Source of the DNA: Desmodus rotundus
Taxonomy: Eukaryota; Chordata; Mammalia; Chiroptera; Phyllostomidae
Assembly (NCBI RefSeq): GCF_022682495.2
Contig: NC_071392.1
Location: forward strand, 53,655,459-53,719,458
Direction: 5' to 3'
Length of the DNA stretch: 64,000 nucleotides
The notes beneath the pieces are model-generated. The model made no database searches. It had not been told where the DNA came from and saw nothing but the letters and a program-made list of their open reading frames with translations. Shown here in pieces: positions 35,126-46,675 of the stretch. Positions within the stretch are counted from its first letter, which is position 1, and each line of letters starts with the position of its first letter. The position numbers and the translations under genes are program-made.

Positions 35126-35129
35126 TGAA

Positions 35130-36720
35130 TGACATATTTATACAGAAAGATAAAAGCTTGTGTGCCACCTTTCAGGACATGTAAGATCTAAACAAGATTC
35201 TCTCTCACTGAGGGTCATTAGAGTAGTTGTGGGGGGGGGGGAGCCTCACAGAGGAAGACTTTTGAAGATAGCCTTGAAAGTAGACTGAATTTTCCAGAGA
35301 CAAGAGACAGAAGAACTTTTAAGCTATAGCTATGAAAATAATGTTTGTGGACCTCCAGTAATTCTCTATCGCTGGAATAGGGGGTGGGAGTGTGGCAGGA
35401 GGAGGGGATCAATTTTGAGGGAACTTGAAAGGGAGAGTATGTTCCCAAAGTCACATAGTCTATTAGTTTTTCAGTTGAGATTCAATGTTTTTACTTGAGA
35501 ATGAGCCAGGAAAATTATTGTTAAGAATTAGTAATCAGAGTTAAAGACTGTCTCATCTGTCAGAGTATGTATAATAAATGTCAGTCTTGTGAATCTGTAT
35601 TTATATTTTATCCAAATGAAAATTGAAGTTATATTTAAAATATCAAGGGAGGAAAATATTCATGACCCTTTAAAAGATCTGTCAGTCCACAAGAAGAGCT
35701 CCATTTTGTGAACTGCAGAGTTATAATGAGAAGGTACAGAGTTTGAGAAGAAACATCTAAGTTTTTGAGTTAATTTCAGTGGGGGAAATAGAACCTCAGA
35801 ACTTTAGAAGACAAGGTTTCAGGGGTGGACTGCCTGTATTCCCCTTGGCTTCCAGCTTCCTGCTTATTGATTTAAACCTGCACTCAGGCGTAGAACACTC
35901 CTAACCTCCTCTTCAGTAGCCAGCTCACTTTGTGCTACTATTACTTCCTCTATCTCCTTCCTCTGTGCTGTCAGGGAAACTGCTTCTTTGTCAACAGCTC
36001 CTTCACTTCATCTACTATTCCACTCTGCTGATTCAGTGGCTCTTCCTTAGCCCAAACCTGGAGTCCCTAATTCCAGCTATATATCAAGTCACACAAGAGA
36101 AGGAAGCCCCTTGTTAGCTCCATGTTGGCTCTTAGGAAGTGGGGAAGTAGATCTTTTTCTTCTTTAGCCACTGCTTCTTCAGTTCACCTTATAAAATACC
36201 TGCTATTTTCTTCACAGCCGCTCGACTCAGTATCTGAGAACCTCGATACTATTTCTTAGGAAAGTGTAACCACACAACAAGGATAAGCAGAAACTAGAAA
36301 TAACAGACCTCTTGTTGTAATACCATTTGTGGTAGAATGATTTTTCATGCACAGATTTGTAATATTGGAACTTAGGTGCCATCTTTCTCTTGTTCTCATT
36401 TTCTATCTTAATTGCAGATACAAGAGGACTTAATTGTAGTCAGAAGAGGACTCTTGTGACATGAGCACAGTAAATGTTAGAAAAACATAAAAGACCTTTT
36501 TCTAAGGACCTCTATGCCAAGAAATTTCTGAATCCTCATGAGAGAAAGGTGATAAGATACATGTTCTGTCCCCAAAGAGTAGAGAAGGTAAATTTATAAC
36601 AAATGCTTAAAAATTCTTATATTAGAGTGCACACAAGATTCAGAACTAAAATAATGGGAATTGATTAACTGTTCCATGTGTGGGGAGGGTGGGGGAGAGA
36701 GAGAGAGGGAGAACCTTACT
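35130..36720. other. Unassigned non-coding sequence
   Basis: A G-run lies at about 35230-35241 and GA-rich sequence at 36685-36712. Nothing else is recognised. Confidence 0.35.
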
Positions 36721-36721
36721 T

Positions 36722-36880
36722 ATTAAACATTTTATGAGATGGTTATTAATATCTCTGTTTTACAGATTAGAAAATCGAGACTCAGAGTGATTAAAATTTG
36801 AACCAGGTCATCTAGTAAGCGATTAACTTGACATTCACTCCTAAATCTGTCTGACTCCAAAGTCCAAAGTTGTTTTATTT
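36722..36880 (-). repeat. MIR SINE
   Basis: Reversed MIR: 'tattaatatctctgttttacagattagaaaatcgagactcagagtgattaaaatttgaaccaggtcat' and 'ctgtctgactccaaagtccaaagttg'. Confidence 0.78.
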
Positions 36881-36884
36881 TAAC

Positions 36885-37957
36885 CCATTGTCTTTTGTCT
36901 CTGTAGCCCTGTGTTCTAGGATGAGAGAAATAAACAACTGAATAAAACCAGGAAACAGTATTTATTATCATAAACACTCTATTGTAACATAGATGTATTA
37001 TGCAGCTTAACTTTGAATGATTCTGGGTTTCCTGCAGCATTATTTCTGTGTGACAAAAAACAATTTAACCTTCAACATATACTCCTGATTTATGCTTAGT
37101 AACACCTTTTCCTCCTAACTTTGATTGTATATGTATAGTTATGTATTTTGAACATTACAAGTATCTTGGATGAGAGTTATGATTACTGTGTGACATTTGT
37201 TGTCCCTGTTACCAACTATCTACATTTAGTTCTACAAATTCAGCATTCCAAAGGTTTTTTTACTCATCAAAGAACTGAATCAACAGTTGTCCTACATGGT
37301 GACAAAAGAACCCTTTTGTGATCTGAAAAAGACTGCCTGGATTGGACCTAGATAACTGTGGTAGGGATGAAGTGATAAGTTTTAGACTGTTTCATTTTGT
37401 AATCAGGATGATAATAGCACAGATTTCTTTGATCAGACCCTTCCTGTAAATGTCCATCTCTTCTGAGACATAAGACAACTCCATCTCAAAAGTGTGTGTG
37501 GAGTATGGCAAACATAGCTAAAAAACTATTGAGTTGAGATTCCCTTGATCACAGACAGGCCTCTGACTCTTCTCTAGAAAACCTTATTGTTACATGGATT
37601 TGAACTTTTTTTTGGAACCTGAAGTCCTCCCTGGCATTTGCACCCAACTTTGGCTTTTAACCCAGATTAGACTTTGAAGTTACTGGTTTCTTTTTCTAGG
37701 GCTGACCTTAGCCCTTGCAAATAGATGCTCCCAGGCCCAGACCATTTTCTAACAATTTTTGTAGGAAATATGGAACTTGGACTTTACTTATTGCAGTATC
37801 TCTAGTCTAGAATATGCCTTGTACATGTTATGCCCACTGTAAGTATGTGTGGAATGAGTTTGGTGCCTTTATACATACAGATTGATCCATCTTTTCCTGA
37901 GATGCTTCTCTCCCAGGATGGAAGTCCTGCTCCATCTTGGCCCTATGTCAGTATTAT
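36885..37957. other. Unassigned non-coding sequence
   Basis: No coding region or repeat is recognised. Confidence 0.35.
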
Positions 37958-37975
37958 AGTGAAGTCTTATTTTTT

Positions 37976-39735
37976 TAAGTATTTTTTATTGATTATGCTA
38001 TTACAGTTTTCCCAATTTCTTCCTTTATCCCCCCCTGTGCTCTGTCCCCCAACCCTCCAGCATTCCCCGCCCCCTTAGTTTGTGTCCATGGGTTGTACAT
38101 GTACGTTCCTTGAGTCTTCTGTTTCCTCTACCATTTTTTATCTCTCCCTGTTTATTTTATGCCTACTAATTATGCTTCTTTTTCTCTGTACCTTTTCCCC
38201 CCATCCCTCTCTTCCAGCTTCCCACTGAAATCCCTCCATGTGATGACCATTTCTCTGATTCTGTTCCTGTTCTTGTTGTTTGCTTAGTTTTTGTTTTCGT
38301 TGTTTTTTTTCTTTTAGGTTCATTTGTTGATAGTTGTGAGTTTGTTGTCATTTTACTGTTCATAGATTTTACTGTTCTTAGATTTTAGGTCCCTTTAACA
38401 CTTCATATAATAATGTGTTGGTGATGATGAACTCCTTTAACTTGACCTTATCTGGGAAGCACTTTATCTGCCCTTCCATCCTAAATGAAAGCTTGCTTTG
38501 CTGGGTAGAGTAATCTTGGATGTAGGTCCTTGCCTTTCATGACTTCAAATACTTCTTTCTAGTCCCTTCTTGCCTGAAAGGTTTCTTTTGGAAAATCAGC
38601 TGATAGCCTAATGGGAACTCCTTTGTAGGTAACTGTCTCCTTTCCCCTTGCTTCTTTTAGGATTTTCTCTTTATCTTTAATCTTGGGTAACTTAATGATG
38701 ATGTGCCTGGGTGTGTTCCTGTTTGGGTCCAACTTCTTTAGGACTCTCTGGGCTTCCTGGACTTTCTGGAAGTCTATTTCCTTTGCCACTTTGGGGAAGT
38801 TTTCCTTCATTATTTGTTCAAATAAGTTTTCAATTTCTTGCTGTCCTTCTTTCTCCTTCTGGCTCCCCTATAATTGGGATATTGGAACATTTCATGTTGT
38901 CCCAGAGGTTTGTAAGAGTCTCTTCACTTTTTTGAATTCTTGTTTCTTCATTTTGTTCTGGATGGATGTTTATTTTTTCCTTTTGTTCCAAATCATTGCT
39001 TTGAGTCCTGGTTTCCTCCCTGTTGCTGTTGGTTCCCTGAATATTCTGCTTTATTTCATTTTGGGTATCTTTCATTTGTTCTTTCATTTTTCAACCAAGC
39101 TCAATAAGATCTGTGAGCATTTTGATTACAGGGCTTTAAAGTCTCCATCAGATAGGTTGGCTATCTCCTCCTCACTTAGTTCTCTTTCTAAGGCTTTGCT
39201 CTGTTCTTTCAGTTGGGCCCTATTTCTTTGTCTTCGCTTACCTGATAAGTTGAAAGGGGGTGGGGCCTTAGGTATTCACCCTGGCAGTGCTGCAATGCTG
39301 CCTGTGGGTAAGAAGCCAGAGAGGGAACAGTGCAGCTCGCCTGCTTGTCTCTAGCGCACTTTTCAACGAACTCTCCTGTGAGACTGGGAATTTCTCCCAC
39401 TGTAGCAACCTCCGTAGTCCACAGCTACATCTGAGTCCCTTTATCCCCTTAAGTCAGCCCCTCCCACGAAGCCTGAGGAGCTCCGCAGCCAGCCCTGCCA
39501 CCATGGTCTGCCACCTCACCATGATTTTTCTGAGTCAGCCCACGCAGTCCTCCACCTTACCAGTCTGGTTGTTCTGGTTGATTTTTTCTTTAATTCCTTA
39601 GTTGTCAGAGTTCAATGCAGTTTGATTTTCTTGCGCTTTTGATTGTTTATTGATTTTAGATTGGTTGTTATCATCCTTTTGGTAGTGTGAGGAAGTGAAG
39701 AGTTTCTACCTATGCCTCCATCTTGTGCAGGACTC
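37976..39735 (-). mobile_element. HAL1: Full-length HAL1, diverged
   Basis: The 3' motif TTGATTATGCTATTACAG (near 37987), 3' UTR, ORF1 remnant, 5' UTR and a 5' end 'cctccatcttgtgcag' are all present on the minus strand. AGTGAAGTCTTATTTTT (37958-37974) and AGTGAAGCCTTATTTTT (39736-39752) flank it, 16 of 17 identical. It is more diverged from the 721 copy than the 19289 copy is. Confidence 0.9.
38395..39210 (-). pseudogene. HAL1 ORF1 remnant
   Basis: Two open stretches on the minus strand (38559-38810 and 38830-39087) cover RRM ('KENFPKVAKEIDFQKVQEAQ') and coiled-coil ('NIQGTNSNREETRTQSND') parts, in different frames. The C-terminal domain follows in a third frame. Confidence 0.8.
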
Positions 39736-39769
39736 AGTGAAGCCTTATTTTTAAAGATCCCACACCCCA

Positions 39770-40280
39770 GTTTCGTTGAGATATAATTGATATATACTAT
39801 TGTATAAGTTTAACGTGTATGACATAATGATTCAATACATATATATATTGTGAAATAACACAATATGATTAGTTAATATCTATAACTCACATAGCTGCAA
39901 TTCTTTTCCTTGTGATGAGAACTTTTGGTATTTCTCTTTTAGCAAGTTTCAAATATACAGTACAGTATCATGAACTTCAGTCACCATGCTGTGCACTACA
40001 TCCGCAGGATTTACTCGTCTTATTGCTGGCAGTTTGTAACTTTTGCCTCTCTTGCACCCATTTCATCTACCCCCCGCACCCTGCCTCCAGCAAAAAGATA
40101 TCTGATCTCTGTTTTTATGGTTTTGTTATTTTTTTAATTCCACAAATAAGTGAAATCATACAGTATTTATTTTTCTGTTTGACTTATTTCACTTAGTATA
40201 ATGCCTTCAAGGTCCATCTATTTTGTTGCAAATGCCAGGATTTCCTTTTTGTTTATGTTTTGTTTTTTGTTTATATGTTC
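39770..40280 (-). mobile_element. L1: Old L1 3' part, left of mariner B
   Basis: A diverged L1 of older type: 'cagtttcgttgagatataattgatatata' and later 'taattccacaaataagtgaaatcatacagtatttatttttctg', the reversed 3' UTR and end of ORF2. It continues at 40960 beyond the mariner insertion. Confidence 0.8.
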
Positions 40281-40959
40281 AAGGTCTGTCCATAAAGTAT
40301 CCAGCCATGTACTATGAAAAATAGAGTCATTTATTGAAGAAGATATAAAATACAGGAAACATTACTCATAGGACAATGACACTTCAGTCCTCTTCAAAAT
40401 AGGCACCTGGGAACCTCACACAGTTCTCCTAATTGCCATCAGCTGCCCTGTCATATTTTCCTGAATATCACCAATGGTCTGAAATATCTTCCCTTTCAAA
40501 GGTGATTTTAGTTTTGGGAAAAGCCAGACGTTGCAGGGTGCCAAATCCGGGCTGTTGGGGGGCTGAGTCACCTGGGTGATTTGATGTTTCACCAAAAATC
40601 TCCACATAAGACATGATGCATGAGGGGGCCCATTGTTGTGATGAAGCTGCCAGTCACCAGTTGCCCACAGCTGAGGCCTTCTGAGTCATCCAAATAGTTT
40701 CCACAGAGGAAGTTCAAGCTTAATGCAAAATTTGATGCAGATTCATTGCTCTACTTGCTCATTCATTTTGAATGTGATGGCCAGACAGTACACACACTCA
40801 CTCCATGGTGTCCACTGTCCCCATGGACTAGTACAGTGAAGTAGTCATTGTTTACACAAGCACATCCAGTCCACTATCTTTGGCTGCCAGGTAACATTGA
40901 TGTTGTACAAACCATTCTCGTTATATTAACAATGGCTGGACTCTTTCCAGACAGACCTT
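40281..40959 (-). mobile_element. Internally deleted mariner transposon, copy B
   Basis: Ends: AAGGTCTGTCCATAAAGTAT, continuing 'ccagccat', on the left and, reversed, 'aaggtctgtctggaaagagtccagccat' on the right. It is in the opposite orientation to copy A (33528-34196), with the same internal deletion point and only scattered differences. A clear TA on both sides is not seen, so the outermost bases may have decayed. It is inserted in an old L1. Confidence 0.9.
40416..40770 (-). pseudogene. Mariner transposase remnant
   Basis: The 63-codon C-terminal piece (40416-40607) differs from that of copy A (33878-34069) at one residue (Leu for Pro near its end). The N-terminal piece (near 40765) carries 'NEQVEQ' and the same stop. 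The Asn at the 'APCN' position is shared. Not a functional transposase. Confidence 0.85.
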
Positions 40960-41455
40960 GTGTGTATACATATTTACATATATTATAGTTATATATAATA
41001 TATAGTTGTATATAATGAAATTCCACATAAAGTGAAATCATACAGTATTTACTTTTCATTTCACTTAATTTTCATATATATTTATTTATATGTAATTAAA
41101 TCTTGTGTTTATATATAATGAAATCTTCCATATAAATATACATGATATCTTCTTTATCTATTCATTATTGGATGGATATTTAAGTTGTTTTCATGTCTTG
41201 ACTATTATAAGAAATGCTTCAGTGAAAATGGGGATTCAATATTTCTTTGGGACATTGATTTTGTTACCTTCAGATATACACTCAAAACAGAATTGCTGAA
41301 TCATATGATAGTTATATTTTAAATATTTTGAGGAACCTCCATTATATTTTTCACAGTGGCTGCACCAATCTGCATTCCCACCTGTGGTGGAGGAGGGTTC
41401 CCTTTATTCCACATCCTGGCAAACACTTGTTTGTTTGTTGATTTATTGATGATGG
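40960..41455 (-). mobile_element. L1: Old L1, ORF2 C-terminal part, right of mariner B
   Basis: 'ttggatggatatttaagttgttttcatg' and 'ttcacagtggctgcaccaatctgcattcccacc' are reversed L1 ORF2 C-terminal sequence. The stretch 40970-41110 is expanded with TATA-rich sequence. Part of 'ccacataaagtgaaatcatacagtattta' near 41022 repeats that near 40139, so a local duplication is likely. Confidence 0.75.
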
Positions 41456-41459
41456 AATA

Positions 41460-42690
41460 TGATGATGGAAAAGAATATGGAATTGCCCTAATGATTCCTT
41501 TCTTCTGACTTTTTTTGCCTTTCTATGCCAGAGTAAGAAGAAAAAGAATAAGTTATAGAGCTGTTTCCAAATATACTATGTGAAATCATATTCATTCATT
41601 CATTCAAAAAATATGTAATGAGTATTAGCTCTATGTTGGTCACACAAATTTGTGAAAATGATTTATTTTTTCTGTATCTTCAAATAAAAAAAGATTTAGA
41701 ATCTCCCATTAAGAATATTAAACAATAATGACTAGTTTATAAGTTCCCTTCACATTTAAAGATAATTGCATTCCTAAATGCTACTAATGTTACCCTTAGT
41801 AATCTGCACATTTTTAAGTCTGGATACAAACTTCATTATAAAGTAAGTTTTCTTCAACTAACTAAAAACATGCTAGGAGTATCTTCAAAAAATCATGAGG
41901 GGGAGGGAGGGAGGAAAATGGGGAAAGAGAGGGGTGGAGAGAGAGAAACAGAAACAGACTCAGAAGGGTTCTATCACATATCATAAAACAACTACTATAT
42001 TATAAATATTATAAAATTGGCTAAAGGAATAATTGTGTGTGCCTTACACATTTTTTTAGCCCCTGATGAAGGTACTTAGTAACTTTCCCTCTGAGTTCCT
42101 GTACTGACATTTTAAAATAAAATGAGAAATCAAAAGTTTCTGTATTTTTAAAAATCTACTTAGTACTTAATATTAAGCATTGAAAGATCATCTCTCCATT
42201 TTTTAAATAAAATAAACTTTCTATAAATGATATAATTCATATACAGGAACTGACCTCTTGGCAGAAAGACAAGTCTACACTGATATGGGCTAACTCAGCA
42301 CAGGGTTTTTGAGCACATTAAAGCTTGCTTGAAATGAACTGTCATGTAAACCAATGTTTATGTGAAGTCTATTGTTACTGTGTATGTCAAGTCACCTGCC
42401 CTTTCAGCCAGGAAAATTATAACTTTTAGCAGGTTGCTTTGTGCATAATTAAGCAATCAGAACTTTTCTTTGAAAATTAGAAGAGCTAAAGAACTGAATC
42501 TCGCTTGACTAGAAGCTTGTTTATGCAACAAATCTAAAGCAAAATGTAGTAACTCAAGAGATTTAAAGTGTTTTAAACAGTTGTGGAGATCTTCAAATAT
42601 TTCATTTCACATCTGAGGAATGTGATGTGTGATTTTCTATATATCTTCTACTATTGCCTAGATATACACACACTTTTAAAGTTGTATTCT
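41460..42690. other. Unassigned AT-rich sequence
   Basis: A G/A-rich patch lies at 41898-41955. No coding region or repeat family is recognised. Confidence 0.35.
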
Positions 42691-42692
42691 TT

Positions 42693-43693
42693 TGGCAGGG
42701 TTATGAACTAGCCAGTGGGGGTTCTACCACTTGCCACCAAACAGGCAAAACTCTAGGGACAGAGTTTTGTGAAAAGGAAAAATAATCTTTTATTTGATGA
42801 CCATACAATTTGAAATAAAGGCAGGTTTCTGCCTCAAAGACCATTCCTTCTAAAATATCCAAAGAAAAATAACCCTTCCACCCTCTGCCAATCCAAACCA
42901 GTCCTAGGCTGCACCTGGAATTTCTTTTCCCATTTAAAAGTACTGTCTTTGGGAAAACACAGGTGGCTGCAGCATGCTTCTGGTCATGGTGTGTTCCTGG
43001 AGTCCTTTGGGGTCTATGCATGCTGGCAGAAGTCTCACTCACACTGTGCTGCTCCTTCCTTGGCCTCCACCTGCCAGTTCAGCACTTGCTCTCTATCTCT
43101 TCAGCCTCAGCTTACTGGCACAGCTGTGCTCCCTGTCAGGCAAGACCACACAGCACTCACTCCAGTCACCAGTGCTGCTGTGGCTTCCCATTTGGAGGAG
43201 GGATGAAGAGCTTGTCTCCAGGGGCCACTGGACCAAATCTCCTTCCCTTCTGCCCTACTGACCCAGCACCTGCTGTGCTTCTGGCAAGGCAGACCCTGGA
43301 GCACTCAGTGAGGGTTGCTGGGAACATTCCCAGACCAGGAGGTCTGCAAAGCCCACTGGCTCAAGAATGTGAGCTCTGGTTGGCCAACCAGACCAGCAAG
43401 GGGAAGAGAAAGCAATAGCATGGAGTTTCCGTGCTCTTTGCTTTTTAAAGATGGCCCCCAGAATCCTCTGTGTAGTAGAACTAGATAGGAGAGGTTATGT
43501 CCCTTCATCCAATCACCTCCCTACCCCAATGCTTGTACTGTACATGCTTCTTTCTATTGATTCATGCCACATTTATGTGGATGCCGGGGCGACACAGCTG
43601 GTTCATGCTTTTGCACTGTAGCTGCCGCTCATGCGCAATCCTTGATGCTTCCCAACCCGTCTCTCATTTCTGGGAGGCTGTTCCCCTGTTACA
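42693..43693 (-). mobile_element. Possible solo LTR of an endogenous retrovirus
   Basis: A block of about 1 kb is clearly richer in G+C than its AT-rich flanks. Read on the minus strand it starts TGTAACAGGGGAAC and ends AACCCTGCCA, so TG...CA termini are possible. A reversed AATAAA-type signal ('ttttatttgatg') lies about 100 bases from the 3' end, as in an LTR R/U5 layout. No target duplication is visible and no internal retroviral genes flank it. Alternatives are an unrecognised transposon or unique GC-rich DNA. The 151-codon plus-strand frame (42963-43418) has no recognisable domain. Confidence 0.35.
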
Positions 43694-43699
43694 GTAGTA

Positions 43700-44475
43700 C
43701 TAGCACTGACTCAAATACTCATCACAGTCCTGTGTTATCTAGAATATTTGTTTCATAGTATTATTTCTAGTTCTTTATTATAGCAAATATGTCATTTTCT
43801 GCAATAGTAGAATTATTTACCTTCCTTCAGTATGATAGTGATGAAAATTTTAACTATAAAAAGAATATTGATTTTCAGGTAAAAAAGAGAAAAAAGTAAC
43901 TACTTTTATTCTAATTTTTGCTTTTGTAGGCAAGAAGGCACAGGGGATGCACATGCGGTACAATGGAAGTGTCTCTATCCATTTGGAACACAAAAAAATT
44001 GAGAAAAAAAACCAACAAAAATGTAGAGTTTCCCTAATAAAGCACAATTTATAATAAAAATTTCTGATGAACAATGACAAAATGAAAATTAATATGGAGA
44101 GCAGAGGCTGAATTACCCAGGGCTCTGAGACTGAAAAGAGGGATCAGGCCAAGTAGTCCAAGTCCCATAAAACACTCAATGTATCCACCATGGTGAGTCA
44201 CAGAGGCCCATGGTCTTTGTGATGTCAGGGGCTTGTTAGAAATGACCTGGCCAGGAGAAGAAGCAGAGCTACTTGTTCATCCCAGTGGATTTTTCAATAA
44301 GACCTCCCCTGGTGAACATGGAGACTGGGACTGTGGTTTTCCAATTGGGCAAGGTTCCAATCTTCTAGTATATAACCTAATTCTGAGCTTTGGACTCTCA
44401 GGTCAGGGTGAGGTAATAATTAAACTCCCCAATGTATGGAAGTGAGTTTATGAAGAGATAAAAACAAAGAAACAA
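43700..44475. other. Unassigned non-coding sequence
   Basis: Nothing recognised. Confidence 0.3.
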
Positions 44476-44479
44476 ACAA

Positions 44480-45165
44480 AATTTCCTTGGCAAGAGGAAT
44501 TCACAAGCTCAGATTTACAAACACATGTGGAAATTCCAGACAATGGAAGATATCCAGCATACCTCCCAAATGGGAGGAATTACACTTGAAAAATTAGAAA
44601 TAATCATTTGCCAGATAGCTGCAATAAAATTAATTTATATATCTTTGAAAAGATGAAAAAGGAACTACTAATCCAACTTAAACAGTAATAAAAAGGTGTA
44701 AATAAAAATAAAAAATTTTGAAACAAGTATGGATGAATATGGCTAAGAATCCATTAGAATCTTGCAAATGAATTTTACATATAGATTAAAAACTTAAAGC
44801 AGGACTCTAATAAAAAGGATAAATAATAATTTGGAGTTGAAGTGATAGTTCCATTTTTTCATTTCAAGTAACTGACTAAATTACACAGAATATTGCAGGA
44901 AAGCAAGGAGGGAGGAAGGGAGGGATGATGAAGGAAGGAAGGAAAGGAAAGAGAAGGGAAGAGATTAAAAACGTAAAAAAACAATTAGAGGATGCATTAA
45001 AACATTGAAATATATTTCTAATAGAATTTCCAGGAGAGAATGAAGACAGTATACAACACATGTTGTATATACCTAAGAATTTTCTAGAACTGAAGAAAGC
45101 CTTGAGTTATCAGCCAGAAAAAGCACAAAGTGCTAATAAGAGTAAATTGACACAAAACAGAAAAA
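44480..45165 (+). repeat. Ancient L1/HAL1 ORF1-region remnant
   Basis: 'tacctaagaattttctagaactgaagaaagccttgag' and 'gccagaaaaagcacaaagtgctaataagagtaaa' parallel an ORF1 RRM region of old L1 or HAL1. Upstream text is compatible with a degraded coiled-coil part. A GGAA-rich patch lies at 44905-44960. All frames are broken. Confidence 0.5.
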
Positions 45166-45304
45166 AGTCTGCTTGTAAACACATTTTATTGAAGTTTTAG
45201 AGTAATGTTTATTTTGAAACATTAACTTTTTTTTGCAGTCTTATTGTTTCCAGAAAAGAGCCAGTTTGCATTATTGTTTTTTTTCCTACTAAGAATGCCC
45301 ATTA

Positions 45305-46340
45305 ACTTTTTTAAAAAATTATTTTTATTGTTGACACTATTACTGATGTCCTCATTTTTTTCCCTGTTGCCCACCTTCACCCAGCCCATGCACCCCCTTC
45401 CCTCTGGCCATCATCACACTGTTGTCTGCATCTATGCCTTATGCATATGTGTTCTTTGGCTGATCCCTTCACCTTCTTTCATCCAGTGCCCCTCTCCCCT
45501 CCCCTTAGAGAGCCATCAGTCTGTTCTATGTATCCATTTATCTGTTTCTATTTTGTTTGTTAGTTTATTTTATTCATCAGATTCCGCACATAAGCAAGAT
45601 CATATGGTAATTGTCTTTTTCTGACTGGCTTATTTCACTTAGCATAAAGATCTCCAGGTCCATCCATGCTGTCTCAAAGGATAAGGTTTCTTTTTTATGA
45701 CCTCATAGTATCCCATCGTGTAAATGCACCACTGCTTTTTTATCCACTTATCTACTGATGGGCACTTGGGCTATATCCAGATATTGGCTATTGTAAATAA
45801 TGTTGCTATGAACATAGCATATATTCTTTGGATTTGGTGTCTTGGGATTCTTAGGATATATTCCTAGAAGTGGGATCACTGGGTCATAAGGCAGTTTCAT
45901 TTTTCAGTTTTTTGAGGAAACTGTATACTGTTTTCCACAGTGGCTGCACCAGTCTGCATTCCCACCAAGAGTACATGAGGATTCCCTTTTCTCCACATCC
46001 TTGCCACCACTCATTGATTTATTGATGGTAGCATTTTGGAAGATATGAAGTGCTATCACATTGTGGTTTTAATTTGCATCTCTATGATGATTACTGGGGT
46101 TGAGTATGTTTTTCATATGTAGGTTTATTTCTGGTCTCTCTATTCTGTTCCATTGTTCTATATGGCTCTTCTTATGCCAGTACCAGGTTGTTTTGATTAC
46201 AATGGCCTTGTAGTATAGTTTGATATCAGGTACAACTTTGTTCATCTTTCCCATGATTGCTGAGTCTATTAGAGGTCTTTCTTAGTTATATATAAATTTT
46301 TTGGATTATTTGTTTTAGATCAGTAAAATATGCCATTGGT
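45305..46340 (-). mobile_element. L1: Old L1 (minus), 3' UTR and ORF2 C-terminal part
   Basis: The reversed 3' end ('ttattgttgacactattactgatgtcc', then C-rich) is followed by ORF2 C-terminal sequence including 'ttttccacagtggctgcaccagtctgcattcccacc' and 'atgccagtaccaggttgttttgattacaatggcc'. It is the 3' end of the composite L1 that continues at 46680. Confidence 0.85.
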
Positions 46341-46675
46341 GTTTATTTTATTTTATTTTACTTATTTTTTATTGTTGTTCAAGTACAGTTGCCTCCATTT
46401 TACCCCCACCCCAGCCATCCTTTCTTCCACCCTCCATCCTACCCCTCTTTGGCTTTGTCCATGTGTCCTTTATACATGTTCCTTGACAACCCTTCCCTCT
46501 CCCTGCCCCTCATTATCCCCTCCCACCTCTCCTCTGGTAATGTCAGTTTGTTCTTAATTTCAATGTCTCTGGTTATATTTTGCTTGCTTGTTTGTTTTGT
46601 TGATTACGTTCCTCTTATAGGTGAGATCATGTGGTATTTGTCTTTCACCACCTGGCTTATTTCATTTAGCATAAT
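46341..46675 (-). mobile_element. L1: L1 3' end inserted in old L1
   Basis: 'ttattttttattgttgttcaagtacag', a C-rich reversed 3' UTR, and the end of ORF2 ('ttacgttcctcttataggtgagatcatgtgg'). The host ORF2 reads 'aatatgccattggtg' before it and 'gaattgtattgcctttatagattg' after it. The TSD is not resolved. Confidence 0.85.

Noticed and set aside
42963..43418. 151-codon plus-strand frame in the GC-rich block
   Set aside because: Several overlapping frames are open in this stop-poor GC-rich DNA; no recognisable domain or splice structure.
45222..45315. Repeated 'cattaactttttt' as a TSD for the old L1 3' end
   Set aside because: Both copies lie on the same side of the L1, so they cannot be its flanking duplication.
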